Positions 39,660 to 51,511 of a stretch of DNA of 64,000 nucleotides are shown here, piece after piece. The notes under the pieces are model-generated. The model ran no database searches and was not told the DNA's origin. It saw nothing but the letters and a program-made list of their open reading frames with translations. The stretch's first letter is position 1, and each line of letters opens with the position of its first letter. The stretch is from Monomorium pharaonis (lineage: Eukaryota > Arthropoda > Insecta > Hymenoptera > Formicidae): NCBI RefSeq assembly GCF_013373865.1, contig NC_050471.1, forward strand, positions 24,011,464-24,075,463, written 5' to 3'. Position numbers and translations under genes: made by a program.

Positions 39660-42293
39660 CTATAATCAATGACATAATTAATTAATGTCTGATGGGAAAC
39701 CGATCGACGTATAGCAAACAATTTCTACTCAATTTTCACTTATAAAATTAATTGATCGATAACAATTAAGCGAATATAATGAGTTTTGTCAATGGAATTT
39801 TAATAAACCGTGTACGCGCAAAGTCATCAATATTATCGTCGTATGTTGATCTAACAATTAGTCACAAAATATACAATTAATTTTGGATATTTCGATATTT
39901 GTTTATATGCAAGATTAATAAAAGGTTTCAATATTTTAAATAATAAATAATAAAAATGGTAATATTATTTTAAGTAGTAAAACAACTTGAATATTTTTCT
40001 AATGTAAGTGGAAATTGAATACCAATAAGATACTACATGATATTGAAAAAAGGACATAAATACTGATATATCATTTCGTTTTTTAATAATATTTCTTAAA
40101 CAAATGCCAAAAATACAAGTTTAAAGACATAAATTTAAACAAGAAAGTGTCTTCTATCAGATGAAATATAACAGTTTTATAAATTTATATTGTTATTTAC
40201 TGTTTTATATTTAATAGTTAATATTTTTTCAGCATAATTAAAAATAAATGTCTTACAAATTGAGTCCCAAAACTGGTATATGTATTAAGTGGCAAAGTTT
40301 ATAAAATGAAAAGACTAGAATTAAACACTTTAAAAATAAAACCAATTCAAGGACTAGAAAAAAAAACTTGAAATGAAATTATACCATGAAAAGAATATAC
40401 CATATTACAATTTGTTCTCGGTAAAAGGAAAACCTGTCTTTCGCGATAATTTTATGTATCATATTATGAGAAAAATATAAAAGAGTAAAATATTAACAGT
40501 TTAAGGAGGCTACAAACATGAAATAATTTAATACTATCAATAATATACTTACTATTATTTAAACTTTTAAACTGTGCAACTATTTTAAGAAATTTTATTT
40601 TTGTTTTTGTAGAACTCGCTTTTAGTAAATTTTGTAGAAGATAAGATTACAGAAAGTTTCAGATTATAGAAATGTGTAAACTGTGAATTTTTATTTCTTT
40701 AGTTATAAACAGAACAGTTTTAATACAATGTAATGCATAGTTTTCGAAGAATAAGAGAGTGCCCCTTTAGAAGGCTTACGTTAGTATTAACGACTTTTCC
40801 TATTGAAAATCTACTGGCATTATACTAAATCGATGCCTTATCTGATACCTCATATTGGGCTAGTACCATAACATTGTTATTTTAATGTTAGTTCAGTACA
40901 ATGCCAGTACTAGAATACGAAATTCGTTTTTCGATACACCTGGTCAGTATTCAATGCAGGTTTAATGTATTCTATTCCCACTTGGGTTGTTATACTTACT
41001 CATTTATGCACTCGTGAGGATCATAGAAAGTACGGAAGCATTGCTTGCATTGTCTGAAATATATTTTTCTCACGGAGTATGCGTAGATTCCGCGTATTTG
41101 CTTCAAACAATCGTAAAATAGCATCTCGCACTCGCACAATGAGCTGCAAAAAGTCGAAAAGGTAAATACTCGCGCGCTTCACGATCGTAATTGCCAAATC
41201 TTCTACCTACAATACCTTCTGCAAATGTATTTATTATACAGCCCGTATCTCGTTGTTTTCGGTCTTATGTAATCTTCGCAACTATCGTGAGTTCTGCAAC
41301 ACTTATCCATTTCTGTATACATGCCCAGTTCGGAATCCTCGCGGGCAATATTTCCTCGGCCGCACCAAAGAGTCCCTGTTCATAAATATTAGAAAAATGT
41401 CACGTGTAATCTATGATAATAAATAACAAATTTAAAAGTAATAAATTTTTAATAAACCATTTTTATTACAATTAAATTTTTATTACAAATAAATAATACG
41501 GATCAGAATTTTTTTGTAAAATATAAAATAAAAGACAATTTATAAAATATATCCTTTCTTATGTAAATCACACGCACGCACGCACGCACGCACGCACGCA
41601 CACATACACACTTAACATTGGAAATTATAAAATAATTGTAAATTAAAAAATTAGTCTTTACAAATTAACTTCTTCTGTTTTATGTAAAAATTAATAAATA
41701 ATTACATAGAATGATACAAACAGATGGTGAATTTACATTAAAAATAGCAATTAGAAACCAAAATGTTAAAAAATTGAATTATTAATAATTAAAGTTTTTG
41801 ATGTTTTAAATAAGTGGGTATCTTTTTATATTTAGCTTAAGAAATTAATCTAACAAAATCGTAATAATCATTAAAAAAATATTTTGTGAAATATAAATAA
41901 AGACAAATTATAAAGTGTATTATTTGTACAATATTATAATGGGCAGAATATTAATCTATACTCATAAAAGAAAAATAACTATTATTTTTCAAATATTTAA
42001 CTACTTTGCAGCAAAAAATATATATTTGTGCATGCTTTAAATAAATAAAAGAAAAAGGATTTAATTATCATAAATGCTGAAAAATTCAATTACATAGAGC
42101 AATTAAATCTTTATTTAATAAGTAAATTAAAAAAATCACCTGGTAGAATTCCATGACGAAGATTTGTTATTTGCTTTAGTGCGAATAAACCCCGCAAATA
42201 ATCTTTCACACTGTGACCCTCCGTTACACCGTTATTATTAATAAACAGTGCGAGCACGTAAAATGCAAAACTAATCGCACTAATCCCCTTCAT
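39389..42293 (-). CDS. Secreted group III (bee-venom-type) phospholipase A2, four coding exons
   Basis: Coding exons on the minus strand are 42293-42140, 41375-41216, 41143-41000 and 39659-39389. Every junction has AG/GT borders and the phases agree (lengths 154+160+144+271 = 729 nt, 242 residues plus stop). Residues 1-26 look like a signal peptide, and about 27-47 like a propeptide. The calcium loop WCGRGN is at 55-60, and the family's active-site motif CCRTHDSC is at 77-84 with His81 and Asp82. CECEMLFYDCL at 108-118 supplies the second conserved Asp (116). Enzymes of this family hydrolyse the sn-2 ester of phospholipids, need calcium and are secreted. The family core ends near residue 180; a strongly acidic tail runs to 242. 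All key residues are intact, so it reads as a functional gene. Whether it is a venom component or a housekeeping or immune paralogue cannot be told from sequence. The start is the first ATG in the exon that is followed by a hydrophobic stretch. Confidence 0.9.
41000..41143 (-). CDS. PLA2 exon 3: second catalytic aspartate and C-terminal cysteines
   Basis: The acceptor TTTTTGCAG precedes 41143 and the strong donor GTAAGTATA follows 41000. It encodes the end of Ser105, residues 106-152 and two bases of Glu153. LCECEMLFYDCLK contains the conserved C-x-C pair and the YDC aspartate. Cys137, Cys140 and Cys150 follow. Only about 70 bp of intron separates this exon from exon 2, while the next intron is about 1.3 kb. 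Confidence 0.9.
41216..41375 (-). CDS. PLA2 exon 2: calcium loop and active-site histidine
   Basis: The acceptor is AACAG before 41375 and the donor GTATTG follows 41216. The exon completes Gly52 and encodes residues 53-104, including TLWCGRGN and DKCCRTHDSCEDY. These are the calcium-binding loop and the His-Asp catalytic segment of group III phospholipases A2. It carries Cys56, 77, 78, 84 and 103. The first four match conserved disulfide positions; Cys103 appears extra compared with the classical bee-venom enzyme. Confidence 0.9.
41571..41604. repeat. (CACG)n tetranucleotide microsatellite
   Basis: About seven copies of CACG followed by a short CA run, in the first intron of the phospholipase gene. 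Confidence 0.9.
42140..42293 (-). CDS. PLA2 exon 1: signal peptide and propeptide
   Basis: Begins at ATG 42293 and ends with a single G before the donor GTGATT at 42139. It encodes residues 1-51 and the first base of Gly52. Residues 4-18 are hydrophobic, as in a signal peptide. The stretch after that carries charged residues and ends ITNLR just before the expected mature start, where this family is typically processed after a basic residue. The open frame runs ten codons further upstream without an ATG, so the 42293 start is preferred. A separate 5' untranslated exon could lie further upstream and was not found. Confidence 0.85.
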
Positions 42294-44432
42294 TTCAAGA
42301 TAATTAATGTAATTTATCAGCAACTACGTGAACTGTAAATTAACGTTAAGCCCTAAACGTAAAGCTCTAAACGTTCAGTTCCAAATGTAACATCCGCAAG
42401 AGAGATTTTCGACGATGTTGATTGACTCACACCAAAATTGCGCGTGTTAACATCATCCGACACAAAACGAAACTGCGATGGCCCGCTAAAAATATCACAA
42501 ATTATGATATTGACGTTTATATATTAACGCGTATGCGTGATATGTATTCGTTCACCGCATAGTGTTTCCTGCACGCATGCTTCCTCACCGCTGGCTTCCT
42601 CGCGCGATACCAATTTAATATTTAAAATTAACCAGATTTTAAGCACGTTGACATTTCAATGCAGACGTGTGATGTCTGCTAATAATTATATTCTATGGTG
42701 TTAAAATTTTACTCTCACACGTTTAATAACATTACATATTCCATGTATACTGTAATTTTATACACTTGTCTAAACTTAAACTTGTGTAAACTGCGTGCAA
42801 TTGTGTAAACACTTGTAACTTTTTGCACTCTCTTAAACTAAACCAAAATATCAGTGAAAAACGGTAAAAAGATTTTATTAAGACTCAATGAATATTTTAC
42901 TAATCTCAAACATGAATATTTATACTAAGCGTTTCCATTTTATGTCTCACTGACTACTATTTTCCAGTGAAATTTTATTGATTTATAGTGCTATACCTCT
43001 AAATCGATCATCAATGACTATTTAATTTCTTTCGAAGATAATACTCTAATATCGTTTTTAGAGAGCACATTTACTAGATGACTAATGCTGTTAGTGACTG
43101 TATTGTTGTTACGATTTATAAAATTGCATTATTTTATAAAATATAAATTAATTAAAAGTGAGAGTAATTTTTATTTAATGTTATTTAAGTTTTACTTAAT
43201 TATTTACTTTAACAATTTATATATGTTTTTTGTTAGTAATCAATTGAAGCAAGTAAAAAATAATCTGTCAGAGCCTCTGAATACTAGTGTGGTTTTACCG
43301 AAAGTCTTAATAAAACTGACAGTCACAAGTTCACGAGCCAGCGAGTTTTGATTCGCTATAGGATTCTCTCTTTTCTATTCAAAACACGTATCTAAACTAA
43401 AGATGAAAATGATAGTACGTGTATGCCAAAGAAAAACAGATTCCTGAAAACAGGAAGTGCAGGTGGATAATTCTTAGAAAGAACAACGAGTAATCTTAAA
43501 TCACAAAATACAATCTGAGACTCAGAGTTGTTGTCCTTGAACGCGTGTCACCCGGTATCATTCTCCACAAATTTAATCTAATCTCGTAACGTGTAGCTCA
43601 CATGAAATGTTTATGACAAGTAGAAAATTATCAACTAAAATGGAGCAAATTAACATGATAATTTACAAATCGTGCGATTCATTGTTATGAAATGTTAGAG
43701 AAAAACTCTTTTTATTATATATTTTTAATATTTTTTAATTCATTTTTCAAAGAAATTAAAAAATGTTTACAACATTGTTTTCCTACATCTAAAAGTTTAT
43801 TACTTTTAATTTCTTATTCATATAAATAAAAAAATATATTATTAAGCATAAAAAATTTTTTAAATATGTTAATTTATTTAGTTTTCCAGCTAGCATATTG
43901 TTGCCATTTTGACACCTAAAGTTATTTTAGGTTATTGATGATTTCCACATAACATAAAAATATACTTAGTACATATATTGTACATACATTTATGTATATT
44001 GCATATTCCAGGTATATACTTTCTATGTATACTACTTTCTATGTATGTTCTATTAACTATGTATAAATATTTTTGTCTATTTATCTCTACGTCTTTATAC
44101 TTTTATATCTTTTGTATCAAACACTTTAACATTTTATGATTAAATTTTGTCAGCTTCTTCAGAGAAAAACGTGAAAAAGAAACAAGAACTGAAAATAGAG
44201 CTATTCTTTACTTCGATATATGTACCCGTTACATTGAATAACAATACATATGTTCCTTTTATGCGGCCAACAATGCAATCTAGGTATTGCTAATGTGGCA
44301 GTCATGTAAATGTCAAAAGATTTTTTAATTTAAATGATAAATCGAAGAGCAACAATTTATCCTTTGAAATTAATTATAAAATATTTACAATAATTGATAA
44401 ATACTATTAGAATATATATATTAAAAAATATA

Positions 44433-44704
44433 TACACAGAGAGAATTTTCTTTAAAAATTTACCCTTAAAACCTGGTAATTGTGAGATAATGTGTGACGT
44501 CGAGGAATTTTACTATATTTTTTAGTAAAATTTACTAAAAGTATAATAAAATTCACTATACCTTTATTAAATTTTACTAAAAGTATAGTAAATTTTATTA
44601 AAATATTAATATTAAAAAATGTAGTAAAATTCCTCGAGGTCACACATTATCCTACAATTATCAGATTTTAAGGGTAAATTTTAAGAGAAAATTCTCTCCG
44701 TGTA
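44433..44704. mobile_element. 272-bp fold-back inverted-repeat element (MITE)
   Basis: The ends read CACAGAGAGAATTTTC and GAAAATTCTCTCCGTG and are flanked by TA on both sides. The two arms are complementary for at least 85 bp, including AATTTACCCTTAAAA, GATAATGTGTGAC and CGAGGAATTTTACTA on one arm and their complements on the other. The centre is also TTTACTAAAA/TTTTAGTAAA palindromic, so nearly the whole element is one hairpin. There is no coding capacity, so it would need transposase from elsewhere. The TA flanks fit a Tc1/mariner-type target duplication. Confidence 0.8.
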
Positions 44705-44713
44705 CGACATCTA

Positions 44714-44744
44714 TTTCTCTTTCTCTCTCTCTCTCTCTCTCTCT
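44714..44744. repeat. (CT)n microsatellite beside the 44433 element
   Basis: TTTCTCTTT followed by a CT run, starting 10 bp after the element's right end. Confidence 0.85.
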
Positions 44745-46659
44745 ACATATCTTTGAATATAGTTTTATATAACAAACGACACATTTTATAAAATTAAAAG
44801 AATGAACATGAGACTGAACATAAAATAAAAACGGGTTAAAGAATGAAAAGTAAAAATGAACAGTTTTATTTTAAAAATATGTTATTAGAAATTAAAACAC
44901 GAAAGTTATTTGATAAAGCGGGTTAATATTTTCAATATGCACACAATGTTTTTAATTTAAAATATGTAATTAAGAAAATGTGCAATTTTTTTACTGTTTT
45001 GCTGTTTCTTTTCGACAAATTGTTTCAAAAAGACGTGTACATATTAATTATGGGTTTTTACTTCTTTATCGAAGTGATTGTTGTGATTAAAGTTATTGAT
45101 CGATGTTAATACAGCTGTTCAGTTTCTTAGAAATAAAAAAGGTATTTAAGAACCCTATTCAATATTAGTGACTTGCCTTTAATTTCGACATATTTAATAG
45201 ATACTGAAAATATAAGAAAATTCCGTGTAATTAAATTAACTTTTTACAAAAAAACTCTATTCAAATTCGTGTTGTGCTGATTCCATTATACAGACTTTAA
45301 AATAAGGCAGTTAACTCGCGCACTTATCCTTTGATTTGCTTTGCTTCTTAACTTTTATCTCAATCCAGACACTGAAGTGTAGACGAACTATATAGGTGTG
45401 ATTAATTATTACTTGTAAAATTAACATGGTTAATGCAAGATTAAAGGAGGCTCTAAGACAGGAGAAAAATATATCGCAGGAAATTTTCTTCCGCCGAAAG
45501 TTGAGGGAACTGACAATGAGATAAAATGGAGGTGGCAAGTATCTTCCTAGATCTTTGGCGGAGCTTTTTAGAGCTTTCTCTACATTATTTCAACTGGCCG
45601 ATCGACCCCACCTAGTCGCCGAGACCTCTCGAAGTCTCTTTCGCTCGACTGCGCATTCCTTTTAACGATTTCGCTCTTGGCCGCGACATCCGCTTTCGTT
45701 TCACGTTCTACTCTCGTTCTTCATGGTTTCCGTTCACCGCCGTGCCGCCGCCTGCCTTGCATCTAACCTTGATACCCTCGCACTTTTGAGGATCCTCTCG
45801 AAATCGCAGGCGAGAAACTGTTTGGTCTTGTAAGATTAAAACGAAGATACAAAAAGAATAACTGTAAATTTAATTTGAGATTTTCTCTCCCCAAATAACA
45901 CTGTAAGTGTTCATCTTTGATCATTTTCTAGTAAATCTCGATTCAATACACTTTCTTTTTATTTTAATGTGTGTGTATGTGTGTGTGTAATTGAGTCATA
46001 AGTTTATACCATTTATATTCAATTTCTTCAACTTCTATATTTTTTCATCTTTGTAAGACATGTTTTGATAAAACTTTAATAGTTTTGACACTTTTCAATT
46101 TATTTTGACGCTTCTTATCTACAGAACTCAGATTTTTCTTATATGAAAAGAATAATTTGCTTGAAAACTAAAAATTTAGTCAAATACAGATCTCAATAAA
46201 ACTCTTTTATTTTTTTATCTATCAAAATAATTACGTAGGATGATCAAGCATTCAACAAAATTACTTCCAGATCTTTCTAATTACAGGGTAAATTTTTAGA
46301 TAAACGAGAGTTGCTGAATGTGCGTATCGACCTACTAAGTTGTATCTCTTCAATATTTTACTTTTTTTGTATTTAATATAAGCAACAATTTAAAAAATAT
46401 AAAATATTATAAATGAAACAAATAAGTAACGTAGACCAAAATTTAACAAGGTTTTTTTTACAATATTTGTTTTATGCATGCTAATCATATTTTAAGGAAT
46501 AAAGTATAACTAATATCAATTTTCAATAAAAGTTAGACAAATTTAATCAAACTAATGTTAATTTTTTATTTAGCTGATAGTATAATCGTGCACTTTTATA
46601 CTGATTTGTTATATTTTTGTAAAAAAAATTATTGTCAACAGAATATTTTACAATTAGTG

Positions 46660-46685
46660 TACACACACACACCCACACACACACA
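46660..46685. repeat. (AC)n microsatellite
   Basis: A short AC run with one ACCC interruption in AT-rich DNA. Confidence 0.8.
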
Positions 46686-47808
46686 TTTGCCATTATATAT
46701 TGTAAAGATAAATTTAATTTTTATAAAATCTATTAATTTTTCATAAATCATAATACCATAAAATGTTATTATAACAATAATATTAAATTTAAATTTAATA
46801 AGTAAAAATATTATAATAGAATGATATACTAATAATTGATATATAAAAAGTATGTGAATACATTTTAGCTTCATTTTAGTTTTATTTGACATACTTACTT
46901 TTATATTACTGTTATTTAATTATTAAAATAATTGATGTTTTAAATAAATTATTATAATTAATATTAATAAAATAATGTTAATAAGACAAATATTAATTAA
47001 TAACTTTTTTTTAATAAAAAGTATAAAATACTTTTAATTATTTTATTTAAATAATTTAAATTTATTCAAAAACCAAAGAATTTTCAAAGGGAATGCGATT
47101 CAGATTTATAGATACAATTTAGGCAATTGCAAATGACAAAAAAACGCGTTAACATTATAAACGTTCTACATACGGACCATTAAATCGTAAATTGCTACAA
47201 TATTGTCTTGTAATATATTTCTAAAAGTAGATTTTTTACCATTAATGCGACATTACTGCATCATTTCGTGATGTTCTTGCAATGCTGCAATCTTGCGATG
47301 AAATATTTCTACAAGCTTTTTATGTTGTATATGGATATCTATAATTTTATCTATTTTTGTAAAAGGTTCTCTGTTTTTAAATCAATTTAGTACGACAAAA
47401 TAAATTGATATTTGATATCGAATGGATTTAACTATGCGATATTTAAACTCTGAGAAATGAAATTACAAAACACATTGTTGTAGTACAAAAAAAAAGAGAG
47501 ATAATGTTCCAAGAGAACAAGATTAATGGAAAAATCGACGTCGTTGAGTCGAGCAATTATGATTCAGCTAGCGCGGAAATTGCGCGTGTAGGACGATTAA
47601 AAGGACCGTCGTCAGCAAGACGCGGCAGAAGAAGAGAAAGGAAGCCGTTTACGTTTCTTCGCCGACGGGCGCGGAAGGTGGTAGTTTATGTTCCAAGACT
47701 CACGGAGCACCCGCGTTTGTGCCGCGCCACAAAAGATTTGACGTAGGTATGCGTGCGTGTGTTGTGTACTCGGGTCGAGAGTTAATGCAGCGAGAAGTGT
47801 ATTACGGA

Positions 47809-47839
47809 GCACTCGCTCCGTGAAGAGAGGAGCGAGTGC
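47809..47839. other. Perfect 11-bp stem-loop
   Basis: GCACTCGCTCC and its complement GGAGCGAGTGC enclose a 9-nt loop, GTGAAGAGA. It sits in a GC-rich island. No function can be assigned. Confidence 0.45.
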
Positions 47840-50818
47840 AAAGCTAGCAGTCACCGATACACGTTGTGCCCCGCCTGTTGTCGAGGGGCGGAAGGGAGGG
47901 ATGAAAATGTCGGCGAGCTAGAAAGCAACGTACTTCCACTTGCACTCCGCGCTGACTGATGGAAAATGCAAAATCCACATTGCGATTTTCTGTTTGGTCA
48001 AACGTTGTACGTCATTGAATATATTTTAATTTCGTTCCTTTATCGTGATGTAGAATATTTTAATGTTTGCCTTGTGCCTACATTGATGTGGTTTCTCTGT
48101 TGAGTACGGTCTGTTGCCATCAGAATTCTTCACAAATTCTACTTATACTTTATACGAATGATTATTTTTATCAAAGGAAGAATCAATATTGGTACAGGGC
48201 TCCGAAAGTGGCACCCACTTAAATCTCGGAAACTAAACATTGCACTATATTAATAGATACTGAAAAAACTAATGATCAACTAATACACGATAATTAAAGA
48301 AGTAAAAACTTATAGGTCATACATTCTTTTTTCTATATAAAATAAGATTTGTTGTTTTGCCTAAGAAAAAGGAATAGAACGTTAAGTTAATTTCAGTAAT
48401 CCCCATCTCTATTTTTTTTCTTATGCAGACAATGTTATGATAAAATCAACAACAAATTATGATAACATCAAAATGTCGTAAACAAATTGTGATTGATCAA
48501 TGATTTGTAATATTAATCACTTTGGAGTCGTAATGACTTAGTGTTTTGCTTAGGCCTCTTCTATCTTTTATTTATCTCTTTATTTATTTCGTTCTTTTCC
48601 TCGAAAGTAAACAACCTAATTAAAACTGGCTGATTCTGTGATTACAGGCTTTCTAATCCTCTCTAGTGTATACTGCGCTTGAATTTTTTACATATCTAAA
48701 TGTTAATTTAATATAATGTGTTTATGTGCTATTTAAATATTTTGTGTTAAGTTGATATTCAATGTTTTTTAGCAATAACAAAATTTGTTTAATAAATGAA
48801 TATATAATATAAAAATATGTAATTTAATTTTAAAACATAATTCTGAAATTATTGAATAAAACATGTAAATCAACATATTAGATATACATACAATATATAC
48901 ATAATATACATCAAATATTAATATTACTAAAGAATATAGTCTCACATTACCGTTTCCAATTGTACCAAATGCTACATTTTATGTGTTAATAATTTTTATA
49001 ATATTAATGTTATTTTCTAACATATTTATTGTGTATAAAATTAACACAAAAATTTGAGTGGACTGTTGCGATATATGTTAAATTTAACACAAAATTTTCA
49101 ACTGTGAAATTATTTTGACTGTTTAATTTATTTTCAGATCTGGCTACATTTTTAGATACTTTAGTAAAACTATTTTGTGTAAGAAACATTCTTTTAAAAT
49201 CATTTCATATATTTTAACGTAAAATGTTTCTTCTTTTACCTTTCTCCAATAGCAAATTCGTTACTTTCCTCTTTCATCATCTTCCTGGCGGAGGCAAGAA
49301 GGTAGCTAACTATTCGGCTCGTGTTGCTGACTTCGCGCGATGCAGCATTATTTCTATCCGTGGCTCTTTCATGCGAACTCCAGTTGACGACCTCGTCCCT
49401 CGTGAAAATGCGGGTCGCGCGAAGCGGAATTTGCCCCGGCGGACAACCGAGGGAAATTATCTGCAACGACTGAAGTAATAACATTTAACTGTGTGCACCT
49501 ACTTTCCTCGGAATTATAAATTGTTGGGGCATAGTTGCGATTGTTTCGAGACGAGGGTGAGAAGCTGCCACGCGTCTTACCGTCTGTTACACCCCCTCCC
49601 CTTTTCTGTTTGCGCGCGCGGGAGCAAAGACGATTATTCTCGTCCTGTTTGCTCGTTGTTTTGCCTAAATGGAAGGGTTACGCGACCCTCGGGCCGGACT
49701 ATCCGCGTTTCAGCTACACCGCTGGAAAAATTATTTCGACTGCGCACCGACGCCGCCGGGTTGTAACGCTGCGTTTTGAAATTCTACGCAGAAAAAGCGC
49801 GAAACGAGGAAAATAGAGAAAAATGTGGAGGGATCAAAATTGAAGTGAAAAAAATATATGACACGGAAATTAAGGGAGTGTTTTTTTTTTATTTTCCACG
49901 TCTCTTTTATTTCTATTTTACTCTTTAAAAATACAAACTGCAGAGATAACTCACGGCAGGATTACACTTGTTTCTCTGCCGAGGAAAAAAAAAAGAGAGA
50001 ATTTCCGCCCGCGCGTGTTCGCGCGTCTGCAAATTGTAAATACCCGTGATACTTTCCGGCGCGATCTGCGATTACGTTTACGAGTTGAATATTATTCAAG
50101 TTGCAGCAGCTGGAGAAGAATTCCTCGGCCAATTAGTAGTTCTACCTGTGTTATCCTTGCGACTGGATCTTCGAAAGGTGAGATTATCCGAGCGGTCCTT
50201 CGCTCTTAACCATCCGCAAGAGGTTCAAAAAGCTTTAAGAAGCGAAAAGCGCTTTTCGAACCTTGAACATTTCTCTTTTATTGCGCGTGCTTCTTTTTGC
50301 GAGAGGGGAGGGGAGATGTGCGAGGTCGGCAGTCACGAGGAGCTCGGGCTCGTAAGTTCTTCACCTAACGCCCGTAATTACGTGTCCGGAAAACGGACGC
50401 GGGACGGGATAAGAGAGATGGGGAAGAGGAGAAGAAGGAAGGGTGGCGGAAGAAAGAGAGATGGACACGAGAGATACCGATGGAAGACGGGAGCCGCAAC
50501 GGCCGGCGTTTCGTCGGGCTCTGATTTATATTGAGCTTCGCCAGACCCCCGGTCTTCGACCTCAAACGGATTTTCGAGGGGTTTACCGTCGCGCAGCTTC
50601 CGAAATTCCGGCAAGGAATTTCCACGGAATCCACCAACCTCAGCCAGATTGATTCATAGCTTTTACTTCTAATAGAAAGCCGCGAGGGAATCCGAAAAAA
50701 GGCGCGGCCGCCAGAAACCGACTGTGAATACCAATTTATATTAATATCGCGGCATTAATTACGTATTTTAATAACTGATATTAATCGTCTTGTTATCTAC
50801 ACTTTAAATTATAAAACT

Positions 50819-50916
50819 TTATAAAGAATGTAATAAGGATAAAGAAATAATTGGAGTCTGCTTTAATTTATTCCAGTAAATTAATTCGCTCATCCACGGT
50901 CCTTTTGCTTTGAAAC
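50819..50916 (-). CDS. Possible terminal exon of the same unidentified gene
   Basis: It follows the acceptor AACTCTGCAG, begins with the two bases that complete the Cys codon left by the candidate exon at 51330-51511, and encodes 31 residues (beginning FKAKGPWMSELIYW) before a stop. The separating intron would be 413 bp. The evidence is the matched phase and the acceptor only. The open frame also continues upstream through the acceptor, so the splice site is not forced. Function unknown. Confidence 0.3.
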
Positions 50917-51329
50917 CTGCAGAGTTACCGAGAAATGTTTTGAGAGACGATAATTGAAAAAAATTCACCTTTTTATTCGTAAAATTATCAGAGCGAAAGA
51001 ATATTATGGAATAACGCACGCAGAGAGATGACTTAGTAATATTAGTAAGTTAATTAAACTAGCACTGTTACATGTATGATGTCTAAATCCAGTGCTATCA
51101 ATCTTTTATGTATCATAAAATAAGATTGATGTAGAGAATTGTAATTGTAATTATTGTTGAGAGAAGAATATTTTTATCTTAGAAAAAATTTTTAATCTAG
51201 ATTAAAATGATTTTGTCCAATTTTCTCAGACAGATTTGATAATCTTATAATATTCTTAATTTCAAAATAAATTGATTTGAAAAAATGTGAAGAATTTTTT
51301 TAAATAAAATATTACAAAAAGTAGCTCAC

Positions 51330-51511
51330 AAGGAATTTTCGTCATTTCGTAAATAGCAAAAATATCTCGTCTTACAGCTTCATAAAGATCCGCTTTACAT
51401 TGCATGTAAGTATAAGATGTTGAGTTTTTTTGCGGATGCATTAATTTTAATGCATCGTATAAAATCTTTTTTACGTGAATGTGCGTTATAATGTCAAGCA
51501 AATTTTGTATT
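51330..51511 (-). CDS. Possible internal exon of an unidentified gene
   Basis: On the minus strand a 182-bp open stretch begins after TTTTTACGGTTAG and ends at the donor GTGAGC (51329-51324). It encodes 60 residues, including HVKKILYDALKLMHPQ and CKADLYEAVRRDIFAIYEM. The composition is balanced and protein-like and less AT-biased than its surroundings. It ends in phase 1 and joins in frame, through a Cys codon, to the open stretch at 50916-50819. I do not recognise the family, and no convincing upstream exon was found. It may be spurious. Confidence 0.35.

Larger units (their letters stand above)
42294..50818. other. No gene seen; islands at 45540-45840, 47500-47960 and 49230-50700
   Basis: Upstream of the phospholipase start no TATA box stands out. 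The island at 49230-50700 has frames up to 162 codons on the plus strand, but their composition (Arg, Ser, Leu and Pro) and the equally open opposite strand argue against coding. Confidence 0.5.

Noticed and set aside
41191..41385. 64-codon plus-strand frame
   Set aside because: It is the antisense shadow of phospholipase exon 2.
50046..50534. 162-codon open frame on the plus strand
   Set aside because: It lies in a GC-rich island where several other frames on both strands are open too. Composition is low-complexity Arg/Ser/Glu, with no domain or splice support.
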